64,000 nt of DNA from Emticicia agri. Lineage in GTDB: Bacteria; Bacteroidota; Bacteroidia; Cytophagales; Spirosomataceae. Where the stretch lies: positions 17,837-81,836 of the forward strand of contig CAMAQF010000006.1 in the NCBI GenBank assembly GCA_945860265.1. Direction: 5' to 3'. Positions 10,313 to 18,703 of this stretch are shown here, in pieces. Within the stretch, counting starts at the first letter, position 1; every line of letters begins with the position of its first letter. The notes beneath the pieces are model-generated. The model did no database searches, was not told the origin of the DNA, and worked only from the letters and a program-made list of their open reading frames with translations. The position numbers and the translations under genes were made by a program.

Positions 10313-11074
10313 TTAGTTCCTTTTAATTTTACCGTCCTCTATCAATATTCTTTTCTCTTGCTTTAAAACTTCTAGTGTTGCATTAGGGTCATTCGCAGTA
10401 CCAATTTCATTTATATACACAAGGTAAGTGTATGCATTGTTTTTGAAAGTTATTGATTGATTACCGCCACTTCCCTCAAATTCTCTAACCCCATTTTCTA
10501 TTATTACGTCTGGTTCACTTTTTGGATTTTTGATTTTCCAAGCTGCATACCTATAAATACCTTCAACCTTTTCGTCAATTCTTATTTTGTAGTTCTTTGT
10601 AAAAATCAAATAAGTCGGCTTTTGAAAGTCTTGAAGAGATGTTGGTAATTGATTTTTGTCAGCCTGAATTGCATTAGCCAGTAATTGTTTTTCTTTAGTC
10701 GATTGATAGTTAACAGAAATAATTTTTCCGTCATCGCCAATCCAAATATTTCCATCGTCAAACATAATTCCACGCCAGCCAACCCTAGACCAATCGTTTA
10801 TCTTTGACTTTATGACTTTATCCAAAAACTCTTTGTCAAAGATGTCGTCAAAGCGTTTGATAAAATCATTTTTATCTGGCACATCTTTTAATGGGTATTC
10901 TTTCTTTAAAGGATAATATATGAAGTCTGCAATTTTTGTCTTGTTTTTTGTCTTAAAGGTATTAATTAGTTTTTGGATGGATTGAATTTGATCTTTCTTT
11001 AGTTCACTTTCCTGTCCTAGTGCAATTGTCGATGTTGCGATAATAACTGTTAAAAAAATAAAAATTGACTTCAT
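10313..11074 (-). CDS. Secreted hypothetical protein (253 aa)
   Basis: Clear signal peptide (MKSIFIFLTVIIATSTIALGQ) followed by a soluble domain of about 230 residues. It begins with a helical QIQSIQKLINTFKTKNKTKIADFIYYPL segment and continues with beta-rich sequence containing WRGIMFDDGNIWIGDDGKIISVNY. I have seen similar layouts in periplasmic Bacteroidota hypotheticals but know no function. Clean ATG start. The 63-aa ORF at 10081-10272 downstream is not convincing as a gene. Confidence 0.6.
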   Translation of the reverse strand: MKSIFIFLTVIIATSTIALGQESELKKDQIQSIQKLINTFKTKNKTKIADFIYYPLKKEYPLKDVPDKNDFIKRFDDIFDKEFLDKVIKSKINDWSRVGWRGIMFDDGNIWIGDDGKIISVNYQSTKEKQLLANAIQADKNQLPTSLQDFQKPTYLIFTKNYKIRIDEKVEGIYRYAAWKIKNPKSEPDVIIENGVREFEGSGGNQSITFKNNAYTYLVYINEIGTANDPNATLEVLKQEKRILIEDGKIKRN

Positions 11075-11089
11075 AATTATTCTTGTAAA

Positions 11090-12125
11090 ATATTAAAAAT
11101 TTCAAATGTTTTTTAGGATTACTGTTCATTTGTATTCGAATGACCAGATTTAGTACCTACTTTTACCTCAATTTTGGAAACAATTTATTAGGCAAAGATT
11201 AATTGTAATTATCGTCCTTCAATTTTTTCTTATAAAACTACATTTTTTATTATTTTTTCAGCAAGCTCATTTCCCCAATTCATAATTTTCCCCAATTCAA
11301 ATTTTTTTTATTTTTTCTTTTAACAAAAGCTGCATGAAGAATTCCTTTTAAATGTATACAAATTTTCAAACTATTTTCATCATTCGCAAGTTCTCTGTGT
11401 CAAAATTTTGAAAGTTCTGCTTTGTAAATGCTTTTTTAAAAACATCGTCTGCCATAATTGTTGAAATTGTTTCAAAGTCCTCTCAATGTTTGGTGAAATA
11501 AAGCTATTTGTCCAAACGAGTTTTTAATTCATTTTTTGTCTGCTTGAAATCTGGCCTTTAAAGTTAAATAAAAGTTAGTTTCTAGAAAAAAACACGCTAT
11601 TTTGGTTTTTAAGTATTATGTAATGTTCCGCTTTATTTTTTATACGTTAATTTTCGTAATCGTCAAAAGTAAAATCTTAAATTCCGATGTAATAAACAGA
11701 TTTTAAATTGCAGATCCATTCTACTTTTTATCCCTTTTTACGAATTAACCGTTCAATCAAGACCTTTTGTACGAGACCAAGATGGAATTAGACCGTCAAA
11801 CTCAAACATCTAAAAATTACCTTAAAACTATAAATTCATTTACTTCATTCAAATCATAAAATTTTGCGGATGAATGTCTTTAGGTAAATAATCATTTAAT
11901 AAATTCAATTTATCACTTACTGGTTTTTTTTGCTCGTTTTTTATTTTTTGGTCAGGCAGCGTTTCGCTAGGCTACGTCCAATTTAATGCTTTGTTCTTAA
12001 TCATGGTGTTCTTAGATTAGCCCAATTTGCAGAGGCCAAGCCCCCTCGGGTCTCGTGCCGAAGAACCGAAGGGAACGAGAGCCAGAGTATTTGAAGATTT
12101 TTCTGGACTTAAATGGTGTTTTACC
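11090..12125. other. Gene-free 1-kb stretch, probably decayed DNA
   Basis: No intact ORF. Minus-strand fragments with protein-like composition occur near 11280-11480 (for example MADDVFKKAFTKQNFQNFDTENL and MNWGNELAEKIIKNVVL), interrupted by stops, so a dead gene is likely; its family is not recognised. A short direct repeat (two copies of AATTGGGGAAA on the minus strand near 11270-11300) lies inside. At about 12036-12078 a GC-richer patch, ...GGGTCTCGTGCCGAAGAA..., pairs imperfectly with ACGAGAGCC, a possible hairpin or remnant of a repeat. Confidence 0.4.
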
Positions 12126-12130
12126 ATCAA

Positions 12131-12661
12131 TTAATCAATTAGCATTACATTTATACTGTCAGTAATGGTACGATAATTTGGTGAAAAATGCTGAACATTT
12201 TTAATAATTTCATTGTATTGTTCTTTAGTTCCGCTTCCCTGCACATCAAAGTTAAATTCAATTTTATCAAATCCAATAGGAGCAGCTGCATCTACATTTA
12301 AAAAACCTCTTAAATTCAAGGCTCCTTTAATGGTTAATTTTACACTGTCTAACTTAATATCTTTGGTGGAAGCCGCTACCACAAAACCGACCATCATACA
12401 TCCTGCCATACCTCCTAGCAAATAGTCTTGTGGGGTTGGGAAACTATTGCTTCCGAGCAACTCATTCGGTTCGTCTATGGTGAAGTCGAAATTTTTGACA
12501 ACTTCAGTAGATCCTATTTGTTGGTTATGGGTTGATACTCGTGTTTTAGTGCCACCAAGCCATTCTGCTGTAATTCCATAAGCAGAAATAGCTTCTTCTT
12601 TTTGTTTCGTGATCAGCTCAATGTATTGAGCTAATCCATCTAAATTTATTCCGTTTAACAT
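12131..12661 (-). CDS. OsmC-family protein
   Basis: OsmC/Ohr fold: N-terminal beta strands (ITAEWLGGTKTRVSTHNQQ), then FPTPQDYLLGGMAGCMMVGFVVAA with the first redox cysteine on the long central helix. The second canonical cysteine region reads NVQHFSPNYRTITDSI, with Ser where peroxidases have Cys, so classical thiol peroxidase activity is doubtful; many SPN-type OsmC relatives have this form. The track start at 12727 runs into the neighbouring gene; ATG 12661 (MLNGINLDGL, 176 aa) fits the family. Lies with a DJ-1-like protein and thioredoxin, suggesting a redox or electrophile-stress cluster. Confidence 0.8.
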   Translation of the reverse strand: MLNGINLDGLAQYIELITKQKEEAISAYGITAEWLGGTKTRVSTHNQQIGSTEVVKNFDFTIDEPNELLGSNSFPTPQDYLLGGMAGCMMVGFVVAASTKDIKLDSVKLTIKGALNLRGFLNVDAAAPIGFDKIEFNFDVQGSGTKEQYNEIIKNVQHFSPNYRTITDSINVMLID

Positions 12662-12684
12662 TTTATATTTTTTTAAGTGTTTCT

Positions 12685-13071
12685 TTATTTCTTTAATTTG
12701 TAGCCTACTCCAAATCCTAACTGCCAACTTCCATTTTGAGTATTTGTCTTAGTTTTATAGTATAGAGGCAGCTGTAATGCAAATGATTTATAGTTATAAG
12801 TAAATCCAATTCCTAGACTCGGAGTTACTAATGAGTTCTTCGTAATTCCATTATCTTCTTTAAATCGAAGAGATGGTAAAACGCCAATCATCAAATCTGA
12901 TGAGCCCCTTTGTAGTTTTATTGCTGAACCTGTAAAATTTAAATAAGCTCCTTTGTCCACGTATCCGACTACAATAGTTCCATTAGATATAAGTGCACTC
13001 ACTTTAGTCTTTTGCGAAAACAATAAATTACTGCATAAAAGAAAAATAATAATGATCAATAATGATTTCAT
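12685..13071 (-). CDS. Small secreted or outer-membrane hypothetical protein
   Basis: From ATG 13071: signal peptide MKSLLIIIIFLLCSNLLFSQ, then about 108 residues of alternating beta-strand sequence (SLVTPSLGIGFTYNYKSFALQLPLYY, ending WQLGFGVGYKLKK), like a mini outer-membrane beta-barrel or a barrel fragment. The track start at 13110 adds an implausible 13-residue extension. Between osmC-like and DJ-1-like genes, same strand. Function unknown. Confidence 0.6.
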   Translation of the reverse strand: MKSLLIIIIFLLCSNLLFSQKTKVSALISNGTIVVGYVDKGAYLNFTGSAIKLQRGSSDLMIGVLPSLRFKEDNGITKNSLVTPSLGIGFTYNYKSFALQLPLYYKTKTNTQNGSWQLGFGVGYKLKK

Positions 13072-13133
13072 ATTTTTAAAGTCTAAAAAAATAGAGTGGA
13101 ATACATACAAAAAATTCCACTCTATTAAATCAC

Positions 13134-13910
13134 TTATTTTTTCAATCTATCTCTCAAAGCTTCTGCTAATGGTGCTGCAGATGCAGGGCTTTGACCTGTC
13201 ATTAATGCTCCATCTACTACTACATTTGGTGCCCAGTTGGTTACACTTTTGTAATTAGCTCCTCTTCTTTTTAGTTCTTGTTCTAATGAAAACAATAAAT
13301 GACGGTCTAATTCTATTTCTGCATCTTCAGAATCTTTAAATCCCGTAAGATTTAAACCCTCTACTAAATATTTTCCATTAGTTAATTTTACGTCTCTCAA
13401 AATGGCGGGTGCATGACAAACCATTGCTATTGGGCGACTTGATTCAAAATAATCACGGATTAATTTGATTAAATATTGGTCTGATGCCAAATCTGTTAGC
13501 AATCCGTAACCACCTGGTATAAATACTGCATCAAATGAGTTATAATCTACATTTCTTAATTTTCTTGTATGTTTTGCGGCAAATAAAGCTACAGGGTCTT
13601 TCAGAAACTTATCAGTGTATTGCGTAGTGAAAGGTATTTTCATACTGAATAAATCCACAGGAGCGTCTCCTCCGTTTGGTGAAGCTAATACTACCTCATA
13701 TCCTGCCTCGGTTAAGATATAATATGGTGCTGCCAATTCCGTAAACCAAGTTCCTGTTTGTTTACCACTTATACCCATATCATCATAAGATGTCATTACG
13801 AGTAATACTCTTTTTTGTTTGTTTATTTTATAAGAGGTATTTTGTGCATTGGCCAAAAAACCAATGGTTACTAATAAAGCTAATGCTACTGTTTTTAATA
13901 AATTTTTCAT
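13134..13910 (-). CDS. Exported DJ-1/PfpI-family (class I glutamine amidotransferase-like) protein
   Basis: A signal peptide (residues 1-22, ending FLANAQ) precedes a DJ-1/PfpI domain. The nucleophile elbow AMVCHAPA places the catalytic Cys at about residue 165, and the acidic partner region FIPGGYG is present. The large insertion and the ELAAPYYILTEAGYEVVLASP start are like Hsp31/DJ-1 glyoxalase-III-type proteins. Likely periplasmic chaperone, deglycase or hydrolase; substrate unknown. Followed upstream by thioredoxin on the same strand, and beyond it by a decayed duplicate of itself. Confidence 0.85.
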   Translation of the reverse strand: MKNLLKTVALALLVTIGFLANAQNTSYKINKQKRVLLVMTSYDDMGISGKQTGTWFTELAAPYYILTEAGYEVVLASPNGGDAPVDLFSMKIPFTTQYTDKFLKDPVALFAAKHTRKLRNVDYNSFDAVFIPGGYGLLTDLASDQYLIKLIRDYFESSRPIAMVCHAPAILRDVKLTNGKYLVEGLNLTGFKDSEDAEIELDRHLLFSLEQELKRRGANYKSVTNWAPNVVVDGALMTGQSPASAAPLAEALRDRLKK

Positions 13911-13921
13911 TTTGATAAATT

Positions 13922-14242
13922 TTAATTGTTAATAAGATTGTTTAATTTTTCTGTTAAAAAAGCTTTTGTTTGAGCTCCATTTTGTTTTTCAACTAATTGT
14001 CCTTTTTTGAAATAGAATAAAGAAGGAATACTTCTGATATTAAAACTTTGAGACAACTCGGGACTTTTATCCACATTGACTTTGGCTATCACTGCTTTAT
14101 TGCTAAATTCAGCCGACAAAGTATCTAGTGTAGGACTAAATGATACACATGGTCCACACCAATCGGCATAAAAATCTACAAGTACAACATCATTTGTATT
14201 GATGGTTTCTTGAAAATTTGAGTTATTTAATTGTAATGTCAT
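13922..14242 (-). CDS. trxA: Thioredoxin
   Basis: Complete 106-aa thioredoxin fold with the WCGPC active site at residues 28-32, the buried Asp in VLVDFYADWCGP, and the cis-Pro loop RSIPSLFYF. No signal peptide, so cytoplasmic disulfide reductase. It lies 11 bp before the DJ-1/PfpI gene in the same direction, between that gene and its decayed copy. This suggests the duplication unit once included or flanked thioredoxin. The symbol is given by family; other thioredoxins probably exist elsewhere in the genome. Confidence 0.9.
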   Translation of the reverse strand: MTLQLNNSNFQETINTNDVVLVDFYADWCGPCVSFSPTLDTLSAEFSNKAVIAKVNVDKSPELSQSFNIRSIPSLFYFKKGQLVEKQNGAQTKAFLTEKLNNLINN

Positions 14243-14263
14243 GATTTTTAGGTTTAATTTTTA

Positions 14264-15032
14264 TTAAATGGGTAAGTTTTCAGGCTTACCTTTTTTTGAT
14301 TTTTGATACTTAATTTTTTTTAAAACATCTCTTAAAGCTTCGGCTAATAGTGCTTCAGATGCTGGACTTTTACCTGTCATTATAAATCCATCTACTACTA
14401 CGTTTGATGCCAAGTTTTCAACACTTCTATGATTTGTACATCTTAATTGTAAATCTTGCTCTAACAAAAATGGTTAATGAACGTCTAATTCAATTTCTGC
14501 ATCTTTAAATCCTGTATGATTTAATCCTTCCACTAAATATTTGCCATTGGTTAATTTTCCATCTCTTAAAATTGCTGGTGCATGACAAACCATTGCTATC
14601 GGACGACCTGATTCAAAATAATCACGAATTAATTTGATTAAATATTGGTCTTAAGCTAAATCTGTCAGCAAACCATATCCACCAGTTATAAATACTGCAT
14701 CAAGGGTATTATGGTCAACATTCCTCCATTTTCTTGTATGTTTTGCCGCAAATAAAGCTACAGGGTCTATCAGAAACTTATCAGTGCATTGTGTCGTAAA
14801 GGTATTTTCATACTCAATAAATCCACAGCAGAGTCTCTTCCGTCTGGTGAAAATACTACATCATGTCCTACCTCTGTTAAGATTTAATATGGTGCAGCCA
14901 ATTCAGTGAACTATGTTCCAGTTTGCTTACCACTGATCCCTATATCGTCATAAGATGACATTACTAAAAGAACTCTTTTTTGCTTATTTATTTTGTAAGA
15001 AGCATTTGTTACAGTCTTTGATAAATTTTCAT
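14264..15032 (-). pseudogene. Decayed duplicate of the DJ-1/PfpI gene
   Basis: The whole stretch aligns with 13134-13910: C-terminal ASEALLAEALRDVLKK, the AMVCHAPAILRDGKLTNGKYLVEGL region and the N-terminal ATG at 15032. It is broken by several in-frame TAA codons where the intact copy has sense codons (LDRHLLFSL becomes HV H-stop; DLASDQ becomes DLA-stop; APYYILT becomes APY-stop), and by a small deletion near 14800. The ORF-track piece 14264-14467 is its tail. A tandem duplication around trxA that has since decayed. Confidence 0.85.
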
Positions 15033-15064
15033 TTTTTTTAATTTTGATTGTTAATAATTGTTGA

Positions 15065-15227
15065 TTTATTTATTACTGCCATTACTGATCCATCAATGTC
15101 ACATATAAGCTCCCATTAACTATAGGTTTTCATTCGGTAATAAAAATGAAATAGTTTTGGCAATGTCTTTTGGTCTTCCTACTCTTACTGTCGAATCCTT
15201 ACAAGATTTTTTCAATAGATTTTCCAT
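15065..15227 (-). pseudogene. Remnant of a short-chain dehydrogenase (SDR) C-terminus
   Basis: Minus-strand translation reads VRVGRPKDIAKTISFLLPNE, then after a frameshift NGSLY and DGSVMAV-like residues. This is the classical SDR tail (GRPEDIA..I.FL.S....NG....DGG). No catalytic Tyr-Lys part remains. A dead fragment directly upstream of the decayed DJ-1 copy. Confidence 0.6.
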
Positions 15228-15269
15228 TTTCTTAGTCTTTTAAACTGTTACGTACCTAAGACGACACAC

Positions 15270-15383
15270 CTAAAAAAAGATGCAAAAAAGTTCTATTATT
15301 TTTTTAATTATTCTCAAAATGCTTGTGTGAGTTGCAATTGAAGCAATAATTGCTCCTTCCGTATAGCCACTAAATTGTGAGCT
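15270..15383 (-). pseudogene. C-terminal tail of a flavin monoamine oxidase
   Basis: Only the last ~37 residues remain: SSQFSGYTEGAIIASIATHT, matching the FAD-binding end of flavin-containing amine oxidases (TGTE.S.QF.GY.EGA). The DNA agctcacaatttagtggcta is shared with the larger amine-oxidase fragment at 24276-24300, so the two pieces derive from the same or closely related genes. The ORF-track extension to 15476 runs through a REP-like palindrome and is not coding. Confidence 0.6.
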
Positions 15384-15390
15384 ACCCGAT

Positions 15391-15415
15391 AGTCCGCATT
15401 TGCAATGCTGGACTT
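15391..15415 (+). repeat. REP-like palindrome, copy 1
   Basis: AGTCCGCATTTGCAATGCTGGACTT: arms AGTCC-GCAT and ATGC-TGGACT form a small hairpin. Found again inverted 100 bp downstream (15515-15539). Confidence 0.55.
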
Positions 15416-15514
15416 TCTGAGCTGTTGGTTTGCAACTATCCATACTAACCTTAAAACCTATTGGCTGCTCGTTCATGTTTGGAATGGTCGCAGTGCAAAT
15501 GCTCCTATCTCTAT

Positions 15515-15539
15515 AAGTCCAGCATCACAGATGCGGACT
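15515..15539 (-). repeat. REP-like palindrome, copy 2 (inverted)
   Basis: AAGTCCAGCATCACAGATGCGGACT; its reverse complement AGTCCGCATCTGTGATGCTGGACTT differs from copy 1 in only a few loop bases. The core agcatcacagatg also occurs at about 10291, as a degraded third copy. Such paired inverted palindromes resemble REP/BIME elements moved by Y1-type (RAYT) transposases (family knowledge; none is visible in this window). Confidence 0.55.
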
Positions 15540-15568
15540 AACTCGAGGACTAACGGGAGCGTTAAAGA

Positions 15569-15775
15569 TTAGGAATTAATCCCTAAATGTTTAGGGGGGT
15601 AAAGTGTAGAAATATCCACTTGATAAAATTTTGCGAGCTTTAATAATATATCAGCTTTTGGTTCGCTTTCGATGCGAGAATAACTACTTTGGTCAAGACC
15701 AATAGCATTGGCTACTTCAGCTTGTGATAAACCTTTTCGTAATCGGATATTGCGGCGTTTAGTACCGTAAGTCAT
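15569..15775 (-). CDS. XRE-family helix-turn-helix regulator
   Basis: 68 aa, a lone HTH_3 domain: NIRLRKGLSQAEVANAIGLDQSSYSRIES has the five-helix Cro/cI pattern with recognition helix around SSYSRIE, ending with KLAKFYQVDISTLY. ATG start at 15775. It is divergent from a GG-leader peptide gene (16007), with two tandem palindromes between, so it probably represses that peptide and itself (inference). A related, frameshifted copy is at 50701-50926. Confidence 0.85.
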   Translation of the reverse strand: MTYGTKRRNIRLRKGLSQAEVANAIGLDQSSYSRIESEPKADILLKLAKFYQVDISTLYPPKHLGINS

Positions 15776-15877
15776 AAATGATAGATTTGTCGGTTTTTGA
15801 TCTTTAAAGCATAAACTAAAACAATTTAATCAAAATCAAAAAGCATAAAAAGGCATTTATGTTGAACTACGAAAAAT

Positions 15878-15893
15878 TATGCAAAATTGCATA
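15878..15893. promoter_or_regulatory. Palindromic operator 1
   Basis: TATGCAAAATTGCATA, a perfect 16-bp palindrome in the spacer between the divergent XRE gene and the GG-leader peptide gene. Suited to a dimeric HTH regulator. Confidence 0.6.
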
Positions 15894-15898
15894 ACGAT

Positions 15899-15914
15899 TA
15901 TGCGTTTTTGCATA
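15899..15914. promoter_or_regulatory. Palindromic operator 2
   Basis: TATGCGTTTTTGCATA, same half sites (TATGC/GCATA) as operator 1, with centres 21 bp apart, about two helical turns, as expected for cooperative binding on one DNA face. A third, looser ATTGCA-TGG-TGCAAT motif follows at about 15961-15975. Confidence 0.6.
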
Positions 15915-16006
15915 GGAATTGATAATTTGACCCTGCACCTTAGTGAAGCCAAAACCCAAAATTGCATGGTGCAATTTTTGTTAAACCCTTTGGCAACACT
16001 AAAACG

Positions 16007-16228
16007 ATGGAAAGAATAACAAGTACAGCTTTTAGTAAGTTTGAAGGACGTGTGATTTCAAACACAAAATCAATTACTGGAGGTGCTGACAAATTCCTTA
16101 TGGGTTACAAGGATGGAAATCAAGATGTATGTATCTGGCAAAGACCAAATGGAAGCATTTATTATATGGATCCAATAGGAGGCAAACTTGAATGTCAAAA
16201 TGGTAAGTGGGTTGTTCATGAAAATTAG
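16007..16228 (+). CDS. GG-leader peptide, RiPP/bacteriocin precursor-like (73 aa)
   Basis: From ATG 16007 the protein has a 26-residue leader ending SITGG and a 47-residue core rich in Gly, Asp, Asn and aromatic residues (DVCIWQRPNG, KLECQNGKWVV) with two cysteines. The stretch before the start, AAACCCTTTGGCAACACTAAAACG, resembles the AAATCCTTTCGGTACAAAAACA leader of the two precursor genes at 58 and 63 kb, and a conserved CCCAAAATTGCA lies upstream, as in those. The track start 15962 is a TTG within this leader. Likely exported by a C39-type ABC transporter such as the one at 52.7 kb. No modification gene is adjacent. Confidence 0.6.
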   Translation: MERITSTAFSKFEGRVISNTKSITGGADKFLMGYKDGNQDVCIWQRPNGSIYYMDPIGGKLECQNGKWVVHEN

Positions 16229-16258
16229 AATGCCTGAAGCAATTATAACAAATAAGGT

Positions 16259-16439
16259 ATGAAAAATACATCATCAATTGCTCAATTCATTAAAGAAAAC
16301 CGTAAGAATTTGAAAATTACGCAAGAAGAACTTGCTTTTAGCAGGGGTTGGGCTTCGTTTTGTGCGTGAATTAGAACAATGTAAGACTACTCTTAAACTT
16401 GATAAAGTGAACCAAGTGCTTGATTTATTTGGTAGTTAA
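16259..16439 (+). pseudogene. HipB-like XRE antitoxin, frameshifted
   Basis: Starts MKNTSSIAQFIKENRKNLKITQEELAF, then a frameshift around 16340 and continues in another frame VGLRFVRELEQCKTTLKLDKVNQVLDLFGS-stop. Joined, these give a complete short HipB-type HTH protein with the RFV.ELE.GK..L..DKVN signature. Directly upstream of a HipA fragment, as in hipBA toxin-antitoxin operons. Confidence 0.75.
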
Positions 16440-16467
16440 TTGGGCGTAATCAGAAAGTAGGTAGCCG

Positions 16468-16769
16468 ATGAGTAGGATTGGAAAAGTCTTTTATCAAACA
16501 GTCTTTGCTGGAATTATTTCAGAAGATGAAGATGGTTATCATTTTCAATATGATGCCCAATATCTAAATATGGCAAATGCACAAGCCATAAGTTTAACAA
16601 TACCACTACAAAACAAGCCATTAAATAGTAATATTCTCTTTCCGTTTTTTGATGGCCTTATTCCTGAAGGCTGGCTGATGGATATTGCCATTTAAAACTG
16701 GAAACTCAATCCATGTGAAAGTATTGGCTTATTGTTAGCAGTATGTAAAGATTGTGTAGGAGCACTAAA
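16468..16769 (+). pseudogene. HipA N-terminal domain, interrupted and truncated
   Basis: Residues match the HipA N-terminal (Couple_hipA) domain: ISLTIPLQNKPL, LFPFFDGLIPEGWLMDIAI, then an in-frame TAA (16693-16695) where Lys is usual, and in the same frame NWKLNPCESIGLLLAVCKDC VGAL. It then breaks off at 16769 exactly where rimO-side sequence begins. The kinase body of the toxin is gone. Part of a dead hipBA module. Confidence 0.8.
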
Positions 16770-18077
16770 TCAAATCAAATCGCCATACAAATCAAATTCT
16801 TCAGCATTATTGATTTTTACATTGGCAAAATCTCCCATTCTTACGTACTGAGAAGCTGGTACAAGTACCTCATTATCAACTTCTGGCGAGTCAAATTCTG
16901 TTCTTCCAATAAAATAACCTCCTTCTTTTCTATCAAATAAAACTTTGTAAGTATTACCAATTTTAGCTTGATTTAGTTCGGCCGAAATGCCTTGTTGAAG
17001 CTCCATAATAATATCGGTACGTTCTTGTTTTACTTCAGCAGGAATATCGTCAGGCAATGTAAACGAATGCGTATCGTCTTCGTGCGAATATTGGAAAACA
17101 CCCAATCTATCGAAACGCATTTTTTCTACAAAATGATACATTTCTTCAAAATGCTCTTCGGTTTCGCCTGGATGCCCCGCAATTAAGGTCGTTCGAATAG
17201 CAATCTCTGGTATTTTTTCACGAATGGTATTTATCAAGGCCTCAGTTTTTGGTCGGTCAATGCCACGACGCATGATTTTCAATATCTCTGACGAACCATG
17301 TTGCAGCGGCATATCGAGGTATTTACAAACGTTCGAGCGATTCTTAATCACATCTAAAATATCCATCGGAAAACCTGAAGGATAAGCATATTGCAGACGA
17401 ATCCAGTCAATGCCTTCAACGTCTGATAATTTATCAAGCAATTCAGCCAAATTTCTTTTCTTATAAATATCAAGACCATAATAAGTAAGGTCTTGAGCAA
17501 TTAGAATTAGTTCTTTTGTGCCTTTTTTTGCTAAATTTTGTGCTTGCAAAACCATCTCGTCCATTGGGCGGCTTATGTGTCCGCCACGCATTAGCGGAAT
17601 CGCACAGAAGCTACATGGGCGGTTACAACCTTCAGCAATTTTTAGGTAAGCATAGTGAGCGGGAGTAGTCAAAAGGCGTTCGCCAACTAACTCATGTTTA
17701 TAGTCGGCTTTTAGTGTTTTGAGCATTCTTGGTAGCTCATTAGTGCCAAACCACGCATCGACTGTCGGTATTTCGACCGAAAGTTCGTCTTTATAACGAT
17801 GTGATAAACAGCCAGTTACATAAACTTTATCAATAATTCCTGCATCTTTTGCATCAACATAACGCAAAATTGTATCGATAGATTCTTGCTTGGCATTATC
17901 AATAAAACCACAAGTATTAATGATAACAATATTGGCATCGTCTTTTTTCGATTCGTGTTCAACCTTAATGCCATTGCCTTTGAGTTGGGTATAGAGCACT
18001 TCCGAATCGACAATGTTTTTCGAGCAACCGAGTGTAACGATATTGATTTTATTTTTTACTATTCCTTTTGTTTTCAT
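16770..18077 (-). CDS. rimO: Ribosomal protein S12 methylthiotransferase RimO
   Basis: 435 aa, full length. The N-terminal UPF0004 domain has CSKNIVDSE and CGFIDNAKQES cysteines, the radical SAM core has EGCNRPCSFCAIP (CxxxCxxC), and a C-terminal TRAM domain ends VKINNAEEFDLYGDLI. It methylthiolates Asp-89 (E. coli numbering) of ribosomal protein S12, using two [4Fe-4S] clusters. The ETEEHFEEMYHFVEKMRFDRLGVFQYSHEDDT segment distinguishes RimO from MiaB. Its last ~75 codons, plus the stop and nine following bases, are duplicated at 51003-51233. Confidence 0.95.
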   Translation of the reverse strand: MKTKGIVKNKINIVTLGCSKNIVDSEVLYTQLKGNGIKVEHESKKDDANIVIINTCGFIDNAKQESIDTILRYVDAKDAGIIDKVYVTGCLSHRYKDELSVEIPTVDAWFGTNELPRMLKTLKADYKHELVGERLLTTPAHYAYLKIAEGCNRPCSFCAIPLMRGGHISRPMDEMVLQAQNLAKKGTKELILIAQDLTYYGLDIYKKRNLAELLDKLSDVEGIDWIRLQYAYPSGFPMDILDVIKNRSNVCKYLDMPLQHGSSEILKIMRRGIDRPKTEALINTIREKIPEIAIRTTLIAGHPGETEEHFEEMYHFVEKMRFDRLGVFQYSHEDDTHSFTLPDDIPAEVKQERTDIIMELQQGISAELNQAKIGNTYKVLFDRKEGGYFIGRTEFDSPEVDNEVLVPASQYVRMGDFANVKINNAEEFDLYGDLI

Positions 18078-18318
18078 AGTCCCTCCGAGCTACATTCGCC
18101 CCAGCCCCTCTCTATTAAGAAGGAGATTTATTTATTTTATTTTTTGTAAAGTTCGGCAAAAATACCTTGTTTTCCTATTCAAAAAGCTGGTTTTAAGTTG
18201 TTTTAGTGCAATTACGCCGAATCGCTTGGCAAGGTTTTATATATTGCATCAAAAAATGAATCTATGGTTGAAAAAATGACTCGTTTGAAAGAAATACCAA
18301 AACTTAACCCTTCGCAGT

Positions 18319-18579
18319 TTGATGAATATCTTTTTGGAAATTGGAAACCCAAAGTTTCAAGTTTATATAGTTTTGAGAGGCTGTTTGCCCAAATATTTTC
18401 CGAAGCAGCTTTTTCAATATGCCAATACAATGCTTAAAAACAGGATTCTTTTCGGTACTCATTTTCCACTTATTACTCCCGAAAGATGGATGAAAATTTT
18501 TGAATAAGTTGGTTTCAAAGAAGAAGTAATACTGCTAATTTTGAAACAAAATGCGATTAGAATGTTGGGATTAAAGTAA
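18319..18579 (+). pseudogene. Amidohydrolase-family C-terminal fragment
   Basis: Reads LPKYFPKQLFQYANTMLKNRILFGTHFPLITPERWMKIFE, then TAA (18505-18507), then in frame VGFKEEVILLILKQNAIRMLGLK-stop. This is the C-terminus of amidohydrolase_2 enzymes (RILFGTDYPLI.PERW, ...NA.RLLGL), which decarboxylate or hydrolyse aromatic-ring products. Upstream (18150-18318) only broken sequence remains. Fits the aromatic-catabolism remnants that follow. Confidence 0.7.
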
Positions 18580-18703
18580 AATTTTAGAATAAGTAGTTAA
18601 TCCCTTAGTTTCTGATTGTTTTTGTCTAATTATTATTTTATTTTGCATATTCTAATCATGTTTTAATTCAGAATTTTGTCTGAAAGTTATAATTGTATAT
18701 TTA

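Noticed and set aside
15384-15476. Upstream half of the 68-aa ORF at 15270-15476
   Set aside because: Covers a REP-like palindrome; only the amine-oxidase tail downstream is protein-like.
18212-18430. 72-aa minus-strand ORF and overlapping plus-strand ORFs at 18013-18279
   Set aside because: Antisense or frame shadows of rimO upstream DNA and the amidohydrolase remnant.
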